Origin: Maioricimonas rarisocia
Lineage (GTDB): Bacteria > Planctomycetota > Planctomycetia > Planctomycetales > Planctomycetaceae
Assembly: GCF_007747795.1 (NCBI RefSeq)
Contig: NZ_CP036275.1
Coordinates: 3,898,001-3,962,000 of the forward strand
Length of the DNA stretch: 64,000 nucleotides
Direction of reading: 5' to 3'
The notes under the pieces are model-generated. The model was not told where the DNA came from. It saw only the letters and a list, made by a program, of their open reading frames with translations, and did not search any database. A program made the position numbers and the translations under genes. Every line of letters begins with the position of its first letter. Positions within the stretch are counted from its first letter, which is position 1. This document shows positions 8,241 to 17,786 of this stretch, in pieces.

Positions 8241-9656
8241 ATGCGGATGTCATCCCATTGCCATCTCTTCGCTCTGCTCTGCTGCCTGGGACTCTGGCCG
8301 TCGATCGTCACGGGAGCCGACGAGGAACTGCCGAACATCGTCCTCGTCTTTGCCGACGACCAGGGCTATCAGGACCTGGGCTGCTACGGCTCACCGCACA
8401 TCAGGACGCCGAACATCGACCGGCTCGCGTCCGAGGGGATGCGGTTTACGAGTTACTATTCGGCGTACTGCGTCTGTTCGGCATCGCGGGCTTCGCTGAT
8501 GACCGGCTGCTACCAGCCCCGGATGAACATTCCCGGCGTCCTCGGGCCCCGTTCGAAGGTCGGACTGCATCCCGACGAGGTCACGATTGCGGACCTGCTC
8601 AAGACGAAGGGGTATGCCACGATGTGCGTCGGCAAGTGGCACCTCGGCGACAAGCCGCAGACGCTGCCGACCGCGCAGGGATTCGACCACTACTTCGGTC
8701 TGCCATACAGCAACGACATGGCCCGCCAGAAAGGCTGGGGCAACGGGCCGGCTGACCTCGACCGCATCTGGAAGGAAAAGAAGTGGGACATCTACAACAA
8801 CGACCTCCGCCGCGATGAGGAGATCGTCGAGAGCCCCGTCAATCAGACGACTCTGACCGATCGCTATACCGAAGAGGCGGTGAAGTTCGTTCGCGCGAAC
8901 AGGTCGCAGCCGTTCTTTCTCTACTTCCCCCACACCATGCCCCACGTGCCGCTCTTCGTCTCGGACGATCGCTACGACGCAGACGCCGCCAATGCCTATC
9001 GGCTGACGATCGAACACATCGACTGGTCGGTCGGCGAGTTGATCAAGACGCTGGATGATCTCGGCATCGCCGACAACACGCTCGTCATCTACACGTCGGA
9101 CAATGGTCCCTGGCTCAGCAAAAAACACCACGGCGGCAGCGCCCTCCCGCTGCGGAGCGGCAAGGGGACCACCTTCGAAGGGGGAATGCGCGTCCCCGGC
9201 ATCATGCGGTGGCCGGCACGAATCCCGGCCGGTACAGTTTGTGATCAGGTTGTCTCATCGGTCGACCTGCTGCCGACCATCGCGTCTCTCGTCGACGCCG
9301 ATCTTCCCCCGCACCCCATCGACGGCCTGGACGTCTCCGCTCTCCTGAACGATCCGACCTCCCCGTCTCCGCATGACGAGGCAGGTTACTTCTACTACCG
9401 CAACAACCGAATCGAAGCCGTTCGCCTCGGAAAATGGAAGCTCCGCATCCCCGGCCCGCCTCGACGGAACGCCGCCCGGCGCAAGCCGCAGCCGGTGGAA
9501 CTGTACAATCTCGACGAGGACATCAGCGAGACGACCAATCTCGCCGAAGAGCACCCCGAGGTCGTCGAACAACTCGAGCAACTTGCAGCCGAGTATGACG
9601 CGGACCTGAAGGCGAACTCCCGGCCCGTCTGGCGGGAAGGAGACACCGGGACGTAA
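8241..9656 (+). CDS. Secreted sulfatase
   Basis: The 471-aa protein starts at the ATG at 8241 (GGAAGG 8 bases upstream), which begins a signal peptide (HCHLFALLCCLGLWPSIVTG). The N-terminal metal motif FADDQGYQDLGCYG and the active-site segment C79-S-A-S-R-A-S-L-M-T-G identify a type I sulfatase. The key cysteine is converted to formylglycine; here the usual proline two residues later is alanine. Further sulfatase motifs are GKWHLGD and YTSDNGPW. It probably desulfates an external sulfated polysaccharide in the periplasm. It follows the kinase gene by 53 bases and precedes a PhoD-like gene by 74, so the three may be co-transcribed. Confidence 0.93.
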   Translation: MRMSSHCHLFALLCCLGLWPSIVTGADEELPNIVLVFADDQGYQDLGCYGSPHIRTPNIDRLASEGMRFTSYYSAYCVCSASRASLMTGCYQPRMNIPGVLGPRSKVGLHPDEVTIADLLKTKGYATMCVGKWHLGDKPQTLPTAQGFDHYFGLPYSNDMARQKGWGNGPADLDRIWKEKKWDIYNNDLRRDEEIVESPVNQTTLTDRYTEEAVKFVRANRSQPFFLYFPHTMPHVPLFVSDDRYDADAANAYRLTIEHIDWSVGELIKTLDDLGIADNTLVIYTSDNGPWLSKKHHGGSALPLRSGKGTTFEGGMRVPGIMRWPARIPAGTVCDQVVSSVDLLPTIASLVDADLPPHPIDGLDVSALLNDPTSPSPHDEAGYFYYRNNRIEAVRLGKWKLRIPGPPRRNAARRKPQPVELYNLDEDISETTNLAEEHPEVVEQLEQLAAEYDADLKANSRPVWREGDTGT

Positions 9657-9730
9657 AGCGTCGCCAGCCGCAACCTCGCTTATCAGAATCTCACTCGCTT
9701 CGCATTGACCGACCAGAGAGACTCTCCGCC

Positions 9731-11374
9731 ATGCACCGAATGACGCTCGCACTGCTCTGCCTGTCGCTGCTCACCGCGCGAACCACGTTTGCACAGGATT
9801 ACGACCTGGGTGGGGCCCGGCGGCCGAACCCCGACATGTCCCTCAAACGCAGCGGGCAGTACAAGCGGGTACACCAGGTAACGCTGCGGTACCTGCTCCG
9901 CGATCGAGCCGACGAAGCCCGCGAGTACATCACCCGCTATATCGACGAACACCCCGACGATGCCGAATCGCGTTTTCTGCTCGGCCTGCTCGAAGCTCAC
10001 GCCGGCAATGCGAAGGAAGCGGCTGCGGCCTTTCAGAAGGCTCTCGACAACGGACTTCCCGCGGGACGACTGATCGCCGGTCCGCGTGAACTGGTCGAGT
10101 CGGTCCGCGATGAGCCGCTGCTCAAGCGCGTTTTCGACGACCACGAACACGTGCCGGTCCATGGTCCGCTCGTTGGACACACGACCGACACTTCGGTCTC
10201 GATCTGGGTGAGGACCGCAGAGGAGGCGGACGTCCGCATCATCGCAGCCAGTGATCCGGGACTCACCAACGCAGCCACCTCGTCCCCCGCCCGGGCAACT
10301 GCTGAGAACGACTACACGGCCGTCGTCACGCTCAGCCGACTCCGTCCGGATACCCGGTATTACTACGCCGTTCAGATCGGCAACGGACCGAAACAGCAGT
10401 CCGAAGACCAGCAGTTCCGCACGTTCCCGCAGACCGGCAAGTCAGCGACATTCCGTCTCGCCTTCGGAGGCGGAGCCGGGTACGTGCCGCCGCATGAACG
10501 GATGTGGGACACGATCCGCGAGGAGGATCCGCTGGCCCTGCTGCTGCTGGGAGACAACGTCTACATCGACGATCCCGAGTCCCCCGAGATGCAGCGGTAC
10601 ACGTACTACCGCAGGCAGTCCCGGCAGGAGTGGCGACGGCTGACGGCGCAGACCTCCGTCTACACGATCTGGGACGATCACGACTTCAGCACCAACGACT
10701 CCTGGGGCGGGCCGCAGATCGACAAGCCGTTGTGGAAACGGGACTACGCCTGGAGAATCTTCCGCGAGAACTGGGCCAACCCCGGCTATGCAGGCGGGTA
10801 CGAACAGCCCGGCTGCTGGTACCGCTTCGCCATCGGTGACGTCGACTTCATCATGCTCGACTGCCGCTACTACCGCACCAGTCCTCGCGGCGAGGATCCC
10901 AGCATGCTCGGCCCGGTGCAGATGGAATGGCTCAAGAGTCAGCTCCGCGACTGCAAGGGGACCTTCAAGGTCCTCTGCTCCTCCGTCCCGTGGGACTACC
11001 GCACGAAGGGGGACAGCAGGGACACCTGGAACGGCTACAAAAGCGAACGGGACGAGATCTTCGGCTTCCTCGCTGAGCACGACATTGAAGGCGTCCTGCT
11101 GATGTCGGCGGACCGGCACCGCTCCGATGCGTGGAAGATCGAACGGCCCGGCAGCTATCCACTGTATGAGTTCAACTCGTCCCGGCTGACGAACCAGCAC
11201 GTTCACCCGACGATGGAGAAGCAGGGAGCGATCTTCTCGTACAACGCGAAGCAGTCATTCGGACTGGTCCGGTTCGACACGACAGCAGATGACCCGACGG
11301 CGACGTATGATGTCGTCAGCATCGATGGAGAACACGTCCATTCGCTGACGGTCCGCCGATCGGAGCTCGAGTGA
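9731..11374 (+). CDS. PhoD-like alkaline phosphatase with N-terminal TPR-like region
   Basis: The 547-aa protein has a signal peptide ending near AQDYD, then a helical region at about 45-125 resembling a tetratricopeptide segment (DDAESRFLLGLLEAHAGNAKEAAAAFQKAL). This is followed by a PhoD N-terminal-type beta domain (VSIWVRTAEEADVRI) and the metallophosphatase core. Visible metal or catalytic motifs are G-D275-N, W-D315-D-H-D318 and SADRHRSDAW near the end. PhoD enzymes hydrolyse phosphodi- and monoesters using Fe/Ca ions, normally outside the cytoplasm. The TPR-like insertion between signal and catalytic region is not part of standard PhoD. Confidence 0.88.
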   Translation: MHRMTLALLCLSLLTARTTFAQDYDLGGARRPNPDMSLKRSGQYKRVHQVTLRYLLRDRADEAREYITRYIDEHPDDAESRFLLGLLEAHAGNAKEAAAAFQKALDNGLPAGRLIAGPRELVESVRDEPLLKRVFDDHEHVPVHGPLVGHTTDTSVSIWVRTAEEADVRIIAASDPGLTNAATSSPARATAENDYTAVVTLSRLRPDTRYYYAVQIGNGPKQQSEDQQFRTFPQTGKSATFRLAFGGGAGYVPPHERMWDTIREEDPLALLLLGDNVYIDDPESPEMQRYTYYRRQSRQEWRRLTAQTSVYTIWDDHDFSTNDSWGGPQIDKPLWKRDYAWRIFRENWANPGYAGGYEQPGCWYRFAIGDVDFIMLDCRYYRTSPRGEDPSMLGPVQMEWLKSQLRDCKGTFKVLCSSVPWDYRTKGDSRDTWNGYKSERDEIFGFLAEHDIEGVLLMSADRHRSDAWKIERPGSYPLYEFNSSRLTNQHVHPTMEKQGAIFSYNAKQSFGLVRFDTTADDPTATYDVVSIDGEHVHSLTVRRSELE

Positions 11375-11386
11375 GGAGACAGTTGT

Positions 11387-11425
11387 CAGGAATCAGGACT
11401 TAGGAGTTAGCAATCAGGAATCAGG
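11387..11425. repeat. Short direct repeat between convergent genes
   Basis: CAGGAATCAGG occurs at 11387-11397 and 11415-11425, with a related TAGGAGTTAG between them. The remaining 147-base gap to the next gene shows nothing else. Confidence 0.5.
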
Positions 11426-11521
11426 GCGAGCGCGGAGCGTGAGCAGGGGTAAGACCGTGGTCCCGCATCGCCGGACGTTGAGGCTCACTCGGCAGAGGGA
11501 GTCTCAGCGTCACGGCTCGTT

Positions 11522-13012
11522 TCATCCGTCCATCGCGTCCTGCATGTGGCGGCGCATATTCGGTGACTGGTAGATCCGGTCGACCATGCCGGCATAGGTC
11601 TTCGTGAACTGCTCGTTGTTGACGAGATCCCCGAACACAGACTCGATTCGCAGAAACGACAGTCTGTCGTCGCGGGTTCCTTGTGCCGCTGCGTGCAGCT
11701 CGTCTTTCAACTCGTCGTTGATCGCAAGTGGCTCCCCATGGCGATTGGCCTGCCTGTCGCTGTAGTAGCACCACGCCGCGATCACGAGTGCCGCCAGTCG
11801 AATGCTGCCACCACTGGCGAGGTTCTCACGGATGGTGGGCATCAGGAACACCGGCAGCTTGCTGGAACTGCCCAGGCAGATTCTGGAGACGTCGTCTCTG
11901 ATGCTCGGGTTGCCGAAACGCTCAATCAGCGATGCCTTGTATTCGTCCAGGTCGATCCCTTCGACCGGATCGAGCACCGGAGTGACTTCCACGTCGAAGA
12001 ACTGACGCAGAAACCTGCGGAAGACGTCGTCCCGCACACACTCGTCGATCGTTCTGTAACCGTACACCGCACCGGGAATCCCCAGCATCGAATGACCGGC
12101 ATTGAGAAGCCTGAGCTTCATCTCTTCGTAGGGAGTGACATTGGGGACGAACTGCACGCCCACGTTCTGCCAGTCGGGACGGCCCGCCGAAAATCGGTCT
12201 TCGACCACCCATTGGCAGAACGGCTCGCACACGACCGGCCACCGGTCTTCAATGCCGAACTTCGTTCGCAGCAGCTCGATGTCGGACTCGGTCGTCACCG
12301 GCGTGATGCGATCGACCATCGCGTTGGGAAAACAGACCTCCCGTTCGATCCAGTCGGCCAGGTCGGAATTCTGCAGTCGCGCAAATCCGACCAGCATCGT
12401 CCGCGTCAGGTCGCCGTTGTGCTGAATGTTGTCACAGGACTGGACAGTGAACGGCGGCAATCCCTGCTCCCGGCGCTTCTGCAAGGCGGCTGTCAGGAAG
12501 CCGAATACCAGCCTCGGTTGTTCGGGATGCTCGATGTCGTGCCGGGCGTCGGCATTGGACGCATCGAACTCACCCGTTGCGGGATCCACGTTGTAGCCGC
12601 CTTCGGTGATCGTCAGCGAAACAATCTTCGTACCGGGATCGGCCATCCGATCGATGACCGCTGCCGGATCGTCGCTCCCCATCAGGAAATCGACGATGGA
12701 ACCGATCACTTTCGTTTCGAGTCCGCCGTCGGGATGCTTGATGATCAGCGTGTACAGGTAGTCCTGCTGTTTCAGGATCGTCGCCATTCTGCGGTCGGCT
12801 TCGCGCAGGCCGACCCCGCAGATCCCCCATTCCAAAGCCTCGCCCGACTCGAGCAGCAAATCGGTATAGAACGCCTCGTGCGAGCGATGAAACCCGCCGA
12901 CGCCCACGTGCACGATGCCGGTCGTGACCTGGCTGCGATCGTAGGTTGGCCGGCACACGTCGTCGGGGAGCTGCGAAAGACTCTTCTGACCGAGAGAAAT
13001 GGGGGACTTCAT
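11522..13012 (-). CDS. Mannitol dehydrogenase-family oxidoreductase
   Basis: The 496-aa protein starts at the ATG at 13012, which overlaps the permease stop codon in an ATGA arrangement. Motifs include IVHVGVGGFHRSHEAFYTD at the N-terminal NAD-binding site and TITEGGYNVD. The segment KLRLLNAGHSMLG carries the catalytic lysine and the conserved N-x-x-H. Family members oxidise mannitol, arabinitol or related polyols, or reduce fructuronate and tagaturonate; the length (about 490) fits all of these. The translationally coupled permease suggests that the substrate or its precursor is imported. The exact substrate cannot be told from sequence. Confidence 0.9.
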   Translation of the reverse strand: MKSPISLGQKSLSQLPDDVCRPTYDRSQVTTGIVHVGVGGFHRSHEAFYTDLLLESGEALEWGICGVGLREADRRMATILKQQDYLYTLIIKHPDGGLETKVIGSIVDFLMGSDDPAAVIDRMADPGTKIVSLTITEGGYNVDPATGEFDASNADARHDIEHPEQPRLVFGFLTAALQKRREQGLPPFTVQSCDNIQHNGDLTRTMLVGFARLQNSDLADWIEREVCFPNAMVDRITPVTTESDIELLRTKFGIEDRWPVVCEPFCQWVVEDRFSAGRPDWQNVGVQFVPNVTPYEEMKLRLLNAGHSMLGIPGAVYGYRTIDECVRDDVFRRFLRQFFDVEVTPVLDPVEGIDLDEYKASLIERFGNPSIRDDVSRICLGSSSKLPVFLMPTIRENLASGGSIRLAALVIAAWCYYSDRQANRHGEPLAINDELKDELHAAAQGTRDDRLSFLRIESVFGDLVNNEQFTKTYAGMVDRIYQSPNMRRHMQDAMDG

Positions 13013-14733
13013 GTGTGCACCCTGTTGAGCATCTTGCCTCGCTGCAAGACGACATAACCGGTAACGAAATAGACGATTGTCGACACGAAGGCCCACCACT
13101 GGAAAACAGCCACGTGGCGTCTGTAGGAGGTCATGTCGGAACTGCCGAACATCACCACCAGCGCCAGCACCAGCGTCACCAGCAGTGCGCCCCACTTGAC
13201 GACTCGCAGAACGTTGGTGATCGCCGTCTTGTCCGGGACCGGAACATTGCGGGCGAGCGCCTGCTGGCTCTGGTACTCCCTGATGGCCCGGTTCCGCTCC
13301 TGCTCGGCGGCTTCTTCTTCCGGATAGCTTTCTCTCGCCCCGTAGCGGCTCGCCAGGATCGTATAGAGAAGGATCGTGAACGCCCACGTCGGCAGAAACA
13401 GGTAAAAGAACGACATGACCTGCAGGTAGTTCAGCCCGAAGCCGAAGACCAGCCCTGCCGCCCACGAGGCAACCGCTGGAGTGCTGTGTTCCAGCCCCCG
13501 GTACTTCACCCAGTACCTCGTCAGTCCAAGACGCGGAAAGAGGACATGCTCGGCAAACACGATTCCGCCCACGGGAACGACCAGCAGTCCCGCATAGGTC
13601 AGGAGAGGCAGGATCTGTCGATACACGAACGGAAAGCACGCGATCACAACCGTTGCTAACCCCACGGTGAAGGTGACCTGCTTTCGCGAATGCCTGTAGA
13701 AGACCGCCTGCGCCGCCAGGCCGGCCCGGTACAGATTGGCGTTGGCGGTGGTCCACCCGGCGATGATTACGATGACGTAGCCTGATAGCCCCAAGGCACG
13801 ATACGCGACGTCGCCGGGGTCGAGCTCGACGATTGTCGACTTCATCAGCACGGCGGTGCCCGCGCCCATGATTCCCGCCGCGATCCACGCGATGTAGTGG
13901 CCGAACAGCATGCCGGCACTGGTGCAGAGTCCATAGATCGTTCTTCTGGCGTACCGCAGCAGTGCCATGTCGATCAGTCCGAAATGAGTGATCGTATTCG
14001 CTGCCCAGGCGAACCCGATCACTTCGATCAGACCGATGCCAGGTTTGCCCTCGCTGTTGACTCCTGTCCAGATGGACTCGTCGGCAATTGCAATGAAATC
14101 AGCGAAGCCCGTCAGTTGAACCCGACCAAGCACGGCGGCCGTGAGTGCCGGAAGCAAAGCCAGCGCGCCGCTGACGAACATCACGACCAGCCAGGGTCCG
14201 CAAAGTCCGGAGAACTCGGCCACGGCATTGAAGCCGTACATCGCCACCAGCACGACGATCATTCCCACAGCGAAAACGACGAGAACGAACAGACCGTCGG
14301 TTGGATGCCACTCCAGCTGCGCCGGGATTCCCAGCAACAGGCGAACCGCCGTGCAGGAGACAGTGATCATGGCGGCCGAGATCACCGTAAAGATGAGGAC
14401 GTTGGCCCAGTTGTACAGATCGCTCATCGAGTCCCCGGCGATCTTGTGCAGATACGTGTAGAGACTCAACCGCGTCTGGACGGCAATCGGCGTCGTGATC
14501 AGCGTCCAGCTCAGAATCGCCAGAATATTGCCGATCAGCAGCCCGATGAGAATGTCCTGCGTTGCAGCTCCCAGAGCAACAAACGTCGCCCCAATGACGA
14601 ACTCGGTCGCCGCCACATGCTCGCCCGCGTACAGCCCCGCGAAATGAGTCCACCCGTGCAGTTCGTGCTCTGCGACGGGCAGTTGCTCCGGGTCAATGTC
14701 AGCGATCGATTGCGGAGCGTCCTGGATTGTCAT
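13009..14733 (-). CDS. NCS1-like (purine/cytosine permease family) transporter
   Basis: This 574-aa integral membrane protein has about 12 hydrophobic segments and a hydrophilic region at about 450-510 before the last two helices. The N-terminal part (LYAGEHVAATEFVIGATFVALGAATQDI, split by the first helix) and the following helices resemble cytosine permease-type NCS1 carriers. NCS1 proteins import nucleobases, hydantoins or related compounds by cation symport. Coupling with a polyol/uronate dehydrogenase makes a sugar-derived substrate possible instead. The start ATG at 14733 faces the LRR gene on the other strand. Confidence 0.72.
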   Translation of the reverse strand: MTIQDAPQSIADIDPEQLPVAEHELHGWTHFAGLYAGEHVAATEFVIGATFVALGAATQDILIGLLIGNILAILSWTLITTPIAVQTRLSLYTYLHKIAGDSMSDLYNWANVLIFTVISAAMITVSCTAVRLLLGIPAQLEWHPTDGLFVLVVFAVGMIVVLVAMYGFNAVAEFSGLCGPWLVVMFVSGALALLPALTAAVLGRVQLTGFADFIAIADESIWTGVNSEGKPGIGLIEVIGFAWAANTITHFGLIDMALLRYARRTIYGLCTSAGMLFGHYIAWIAAGIMGAGTAVLMKSTIVELDPGDVAYRALGLSGYVIVIIAGWTTANANLYRAGLAAQAVFYRHSRKQVTFTVGLATVVIACFPFVYRQILPLLTYAGLLVVPVGGIVFAEHVLFPRLGLTRYWVKYRGLEHSTPAVASWAAGLVFGFGLNYLQVMSFFYLFLPTWAFTILLYTILASRYGARESYPEEEAAEQERNRAIREYQSQQALARNVPVPDKTAITNVLRVVKWGALLVTLVLALVVMFGSSDMTSYRRHVAVFQWWAFVSTIVYFVTGYVVLQRGKMLNRVHT

Positions 14734-14979
14734 GTTTGTCAGCCGCAGGAGGACATGAACAACGTAGCCAATTCGGACTCGCTGGCGCGGCTGCAGGTCA
14801 GATTCCGCATTGCCCGGCGATCGCCGACATCTTTTGAGAAATGTGTGTCGAGCGTATTATACGTATGGCACCAGATGACGGCGAGAGGGACCACAGCTGA
14901 CACTGCCTTGCAGGCCGTGTCAGCAAGCAGTTCGTACTCCGCCGGGGGCCGCATACCTTTCTCGCAACAGGGCCAACGC

Positions 14980-15924
14980 ATGTCCTCCTCTCTCCCGACG
15001 CGAATCACAATCGTCACCGCGGCAGCAGTCGTCATTATTCTCGCTCTCACGATCGCCGGCAGCCTGTATCGGGCGCGACAGCAACTGGAGGAAGTGGCCG
15101 CGCTCGAAGTGCGTTTGCACACTGCCGAAAACCGCCCCACTCCAGGTCAGGTACGGATCGAGACCGAACCTCTCGAACTTCGCGTTTCGGGCATCCCTGC
15201 CGGTTCGGCCCAGCAGATCACCCGATTCGAAGCCTACGAGCCGGTGGACGACGCCCACTGCAGAGATCTGCTCAAACTCTCGGACCTCGAGTTCCTGCGG
15301 TTCGACGGACAGACGCTCGACGCCTCAGCCGGAACCGCACTTTCACGGATGCCGCGGCTTCAACACCTGGCACTGGTCCGCTGCACTCTTGAAGGAGACT
15401 GGCCCTCCTTTGCGGAGGCGTCGCAACTCGAGATCCTGATTCTGGACGGAGCCAGTTTCGAGCCGGCCACTCTCAGCGGACTATGTGACGCACCATCACT
15501 TCGCAAAGCCCATTTCGACGGCTGCGACCTCGGTGACGCAACCCTGCCGCAGATCGTCGAGCATGCTCCCGGCCTGACAGTGCTGGAATTGTCGCGGACC
15601 GAGGTGACGTCCGACTGCGGGCACGCGCTGCGACGGTTGCCGGAACTTCGCCAGCTGCACCTCGTGGCCACCGGCATCGACGACCGCATCATGCAGGACG
15701 TCGCCGCTCTGCCTGTACTGGAAGAATTGTGGATCAGCGATACGGCGATCAGCGACGAAGGACTCGCAGCGCTGAGCGGTCATCCGAACCTGCGGCTGAT
15801 TGCCATGGACGCCTGCCGAAACGTCACGAGCGACGCGGTCACTCTGCTCGAGACGATGCCCGCCCTGCAGGAGGTTTACGCAGGCGGAACCGGAGTCGCA
15901 GGGCAGTGGCAACGAAACCGCTAG
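14980..15924 (+). CDS. Membrane-anchored leucine-rich repeat protein
   Basis: The protein of about 314 aa starts at the ATG at 14980; the frame is open far upstream, but that region overlaps the divergent permease. One transmembrane helix (ITIVTAAAVVIILALTIAG) is followed by a leucine-rich domain at about 105-305 with units such as LEFLRFDGQTLDA, LQHLALVRCTLEG and LEELWISDTAISDEGLAAL. Such proteins usually act as ligand-binding scaffolds; no catalytic domain is present. It has the same architecture as the protein at 19687, 4.7 kb away, suggesting paralogy. Confidence 0.75.
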   Translation: MSSSLPTRITIVTAAAVVIILALTIAGSLYRARQQLEEVAALEVRLHTAENRPTPGQVRIETEPLELRVSGIPAGSAQQITRFEAYEPVDDAHCRDLLKLSDLEFLRFDGQTLDASAGTALSRMPRLQHLALVRCTLEGDWPSFAEASQLEILILDGASFEPATLSGLCDAPSLRKAHFDGCDLGDATLPQIVEHAPGLTVLELSRTEVTSDCGHALRRLPELRQLHLVATGIDDRIMQDVAALPVLEELWISDTAISDEGLAALSGHPNLRLIAMDACRNVTSDAVTLLETMPALQEVYAGGTGVAGQWQRNR

Positions 15925-16012
15925 TGCATCCCCGGGGGGGACTTCTTCTGAACCGCCGCACGCCCTCCCTCACCACGGCAGGCAGAAGTCGGCCTACGGC
16001 TGATCACGCCGC

Positions 16013-17002
16013 TCAACCATTCTCCACGACCACTTTTCCTATCGCCTTCCCGCTTTCCAGGCGAGCGTGTGCCGCCCCCGCCTCTTCGAGTGTGAAGCGT
16101 TCTTCGTCCAGGACGGGGGTCAGCTCACCTGCCTCGGCCACCTTCGTCAGATAACGCAATGCCTTCGCATGCTCTTCCCGCCCGACGCCGTGCAGCATCG
16201 GAATGAGCATGAAGACGACATGCAGCGAGAGTCCCTTGAAGTGTGCTGGTGTCAGGTCCAACTCGCACATCGAGACGGTCGTGGCGATCTGTCCACTCAG
16301 CGCCGCCGCCTGGAACGAGTTCGACAAGTTCGCGCCACCGACCGAGTCGAACACGACGTCGAATCCGGCCCCGCCGGTGTGCTTTGCGACGTAATCGTCA
16401 ACCGGCTCCGCCTTGTAGTTGATCGCGGTCGCGCCGAGTTTCTCGATCAGCTCGAGCTGCTTCTCGCCGCCGCCGGTGGAGTACACCTCGGCACCGAAGT
16501 GTTTCGCCAGTTGCAGGGCGACATGCCCCACGCCGCCCGAGCCACCATGCACGAGCACCTTCTGCCCTTTGCCGACTCCCGCCCGGGTCAGTCCTTCGTA
16601 GGCGGTGATGCCGACCAATGGCAGTGCCGCGGCTTCCCGCATTGACAGGTTCTTCGGCTTCGGGGCAATCAGGTTGGCATCCGCCACGATGTATTCGGCC
16701 AGCGTCCCGGGCAGGTCAGCCAGTCCGCCCGCGCAGCCGTACACCTCATCGCCGACTGAATAGCCCTGAACACCTTCGCCAACCGCCTCGATCGTCCCGG
16801 AGAAGTCCATCCCCAGGATGGCCGGCAACTCGGGTGAGAGCGGTAGCTCTTTTCCCATGGTGCGGATCATCGTGTCGACCGTATTGACGCTCGAAGCCGC
16901 GATCTTCACCAGCACATGCCCCGGTTTGACGGCAGGCTTCTCGACGTCGGCCGCTTCGAAGACGGCATCGGCACCATAGCTGCGAACAAGCATCGCTTTC
17001 AT
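16013..17002 (-). CDS. Quinone oxidoreductase-like MDR dehydrogenase
   Basis: The 329-aa protein starts at the ATG at 17002 with GAGGA 9 bases upstream. It is a zinc-free medium-chain dehydrogenase/reductase: GroES-like N-terminal domain (FSGTIEAVGEGVQGYSVGDEVYG) and a Rossmann loop VHGGSGGVGH at about 151-160 that fits the NADPH-binding AxxGxxG type of quinone oxidoreductases. Structural-zinc cysteines are absent. Enzymes of this group reduce quinones or reactive enones using NADPH. The divergent HxlR regulator at 17172 probably controls it. Confidence 0.9.
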   Translation of the reverse strand: MKAMLVRSYGADAVFEAADVEKPAVKPGHVLVKIAASSVNTVDTMIRTMGKELPLSPELPAILGMDFSGTIEAVGEGVQGYSVGDEVYGCAGGLADLPGTLAEYIVADANLIAPKPKNLSMREAAALPLVGITAYEGLTRAGVGKGQKVLVHGGSGGVGHVALQLAKHFGAEVYSTGGGEKQLELIEKLGATAINYKAEPVDDYVAKHTGGAGFDVVFDSVGGANLSNSFQAAALSGQIATTVSMCELDLTPAHFKGLSLHVVFMLIPMLHGVGREEHAKALRYLTKVAEAGELTPVLDEERFTLEEAGAAHARLESGKAIGKVVVENG

Positions 17003-17083
17003 CAGATTGGTCCTCGGTTCAAATGGGAAATGTCAGCTGTGAAGATCGTTCTGCACGCCGCCGTGACGGGAAGACCTGAGAGT

Positions 17084-17101
17084 CGGGTGTTGTGCAACCC
17101 G
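17084..17101. promoter_or_regulatory. Imperfect palindrome, possible operator
   Basis: CGGGTGTTGTGCAACCCG lies in the 169-base gap between the divergent dehydrogenase and HxlR genes. The arms are CGGGT...ACCCG with an imperfect centre. HxlR proteins bind palindromes as dimers, so this is a candidate, but it is unproven. Confidence 0.3.
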
Positions 17102-17171
17102 GCGTACGACCTCAGAATAGGCGTAGCGGCCGCCTCGACAAGAACGCACATTTCGGACAGGTAGGCACAGA

Positions 17172-17585
17172 ATGGATACCATTGGCACAACGAGCGGGAA
17201 GACGCGGCACACCGATTACGGCCGCGTCGCCTGTCCGGTCGAAGCGACGCTGGAACTGATCGGCGGGAAGTGGAAGGGGATCGTGCTCTACTACCTGCTC
17301 GACGGCCGGCTGCGATTCAGCGAACTCAAACGCCGGATCGGCTGCGTGACGCAGCGGATGCTGACGAAACAGCTGCGGGAGCTGGAATCGTCCGGGCTGG
17401 TCAACCGCATCGTTTACGCAGAGATTCCCCCTCGCGTCGAGTACGAGCTGACGGAGGAAGGAAAGTCGCTTAAGCCGATTCTGGCGGTGCTCAAAGAGTG
17501 GGGCGAGACGCACGCCTTGAAGCTGCTGGAGAGCCGTGGCGCTGCTGAAAAGAGTGGGGGCGTGGAATTGGGAACTGCAGATTAG
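17172..17585 (+). CDS. HxlR-family winged-helix regulator
   Basis: The 137-aa protein has the diagnostic HxlR (DUF24) segment [20 protein letters not shown] at residues 21-40. The winged-helix core follows ([22 protein letters not shown], split over two helices) with [15 protein letters not shown]. Cys21 corresponds to the conserved N-terminal cysteine that senses quinones, diamide or aldehydes in relatives such as YodB, HypR and QorR. A second cysteine is at 58. Its divergent arrangement with a quinone-oxidoreductase-like gene repeats the QorR-qor2 layout known from Corynebacterium, so control of that gene is a reasonable inference. Confidence 0.9.
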   Translation: MDTIGTTSGKTRHTDYGRVACPVEATLELIGGKWKGIVLYYLLDGRLRFSELKRRIGCVTQRMLTKQLRELESSGLVNRIVYAEIPPRVEYELTEEGKSLKPILAVLKEWGETHALKLLESRGAAEKSGGVELGTAD

Positions 17586-17786
17586 TCCACAGATGACATT
17601 CCGGCCGACAAATGGGTGCCGACAGATCGTCACCTTGCAACTCCGAGTGGCCCCCGAAGCGACACTCCTCACGGCTGAAGCTGCACCCCACGCTTCCAGA
17701 ACCGAAAATCTGTAGACAATCCGCCTTCGGACACGGAAACTGTAAGAGACGCGTTCACACTTTCTTCAAACCCTAGGGAGGCATCC

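Noticed and set aside
11377-11430. Possible CRISPR-like repeat (CAGGAATCAGG)
   Set aside because: Only two short copies with a degenerate one between them; no regular spacer structure and no cas genes.
13897-14979. Long + strand frame upstream of the LRR protein at 14980
   Set aside because: It lies wholly antisense to the well-supported permease gene and has Arg/Gln/His-rich shadow composition; only the part from 14980 has protein-like sequence and a membrane anchor.
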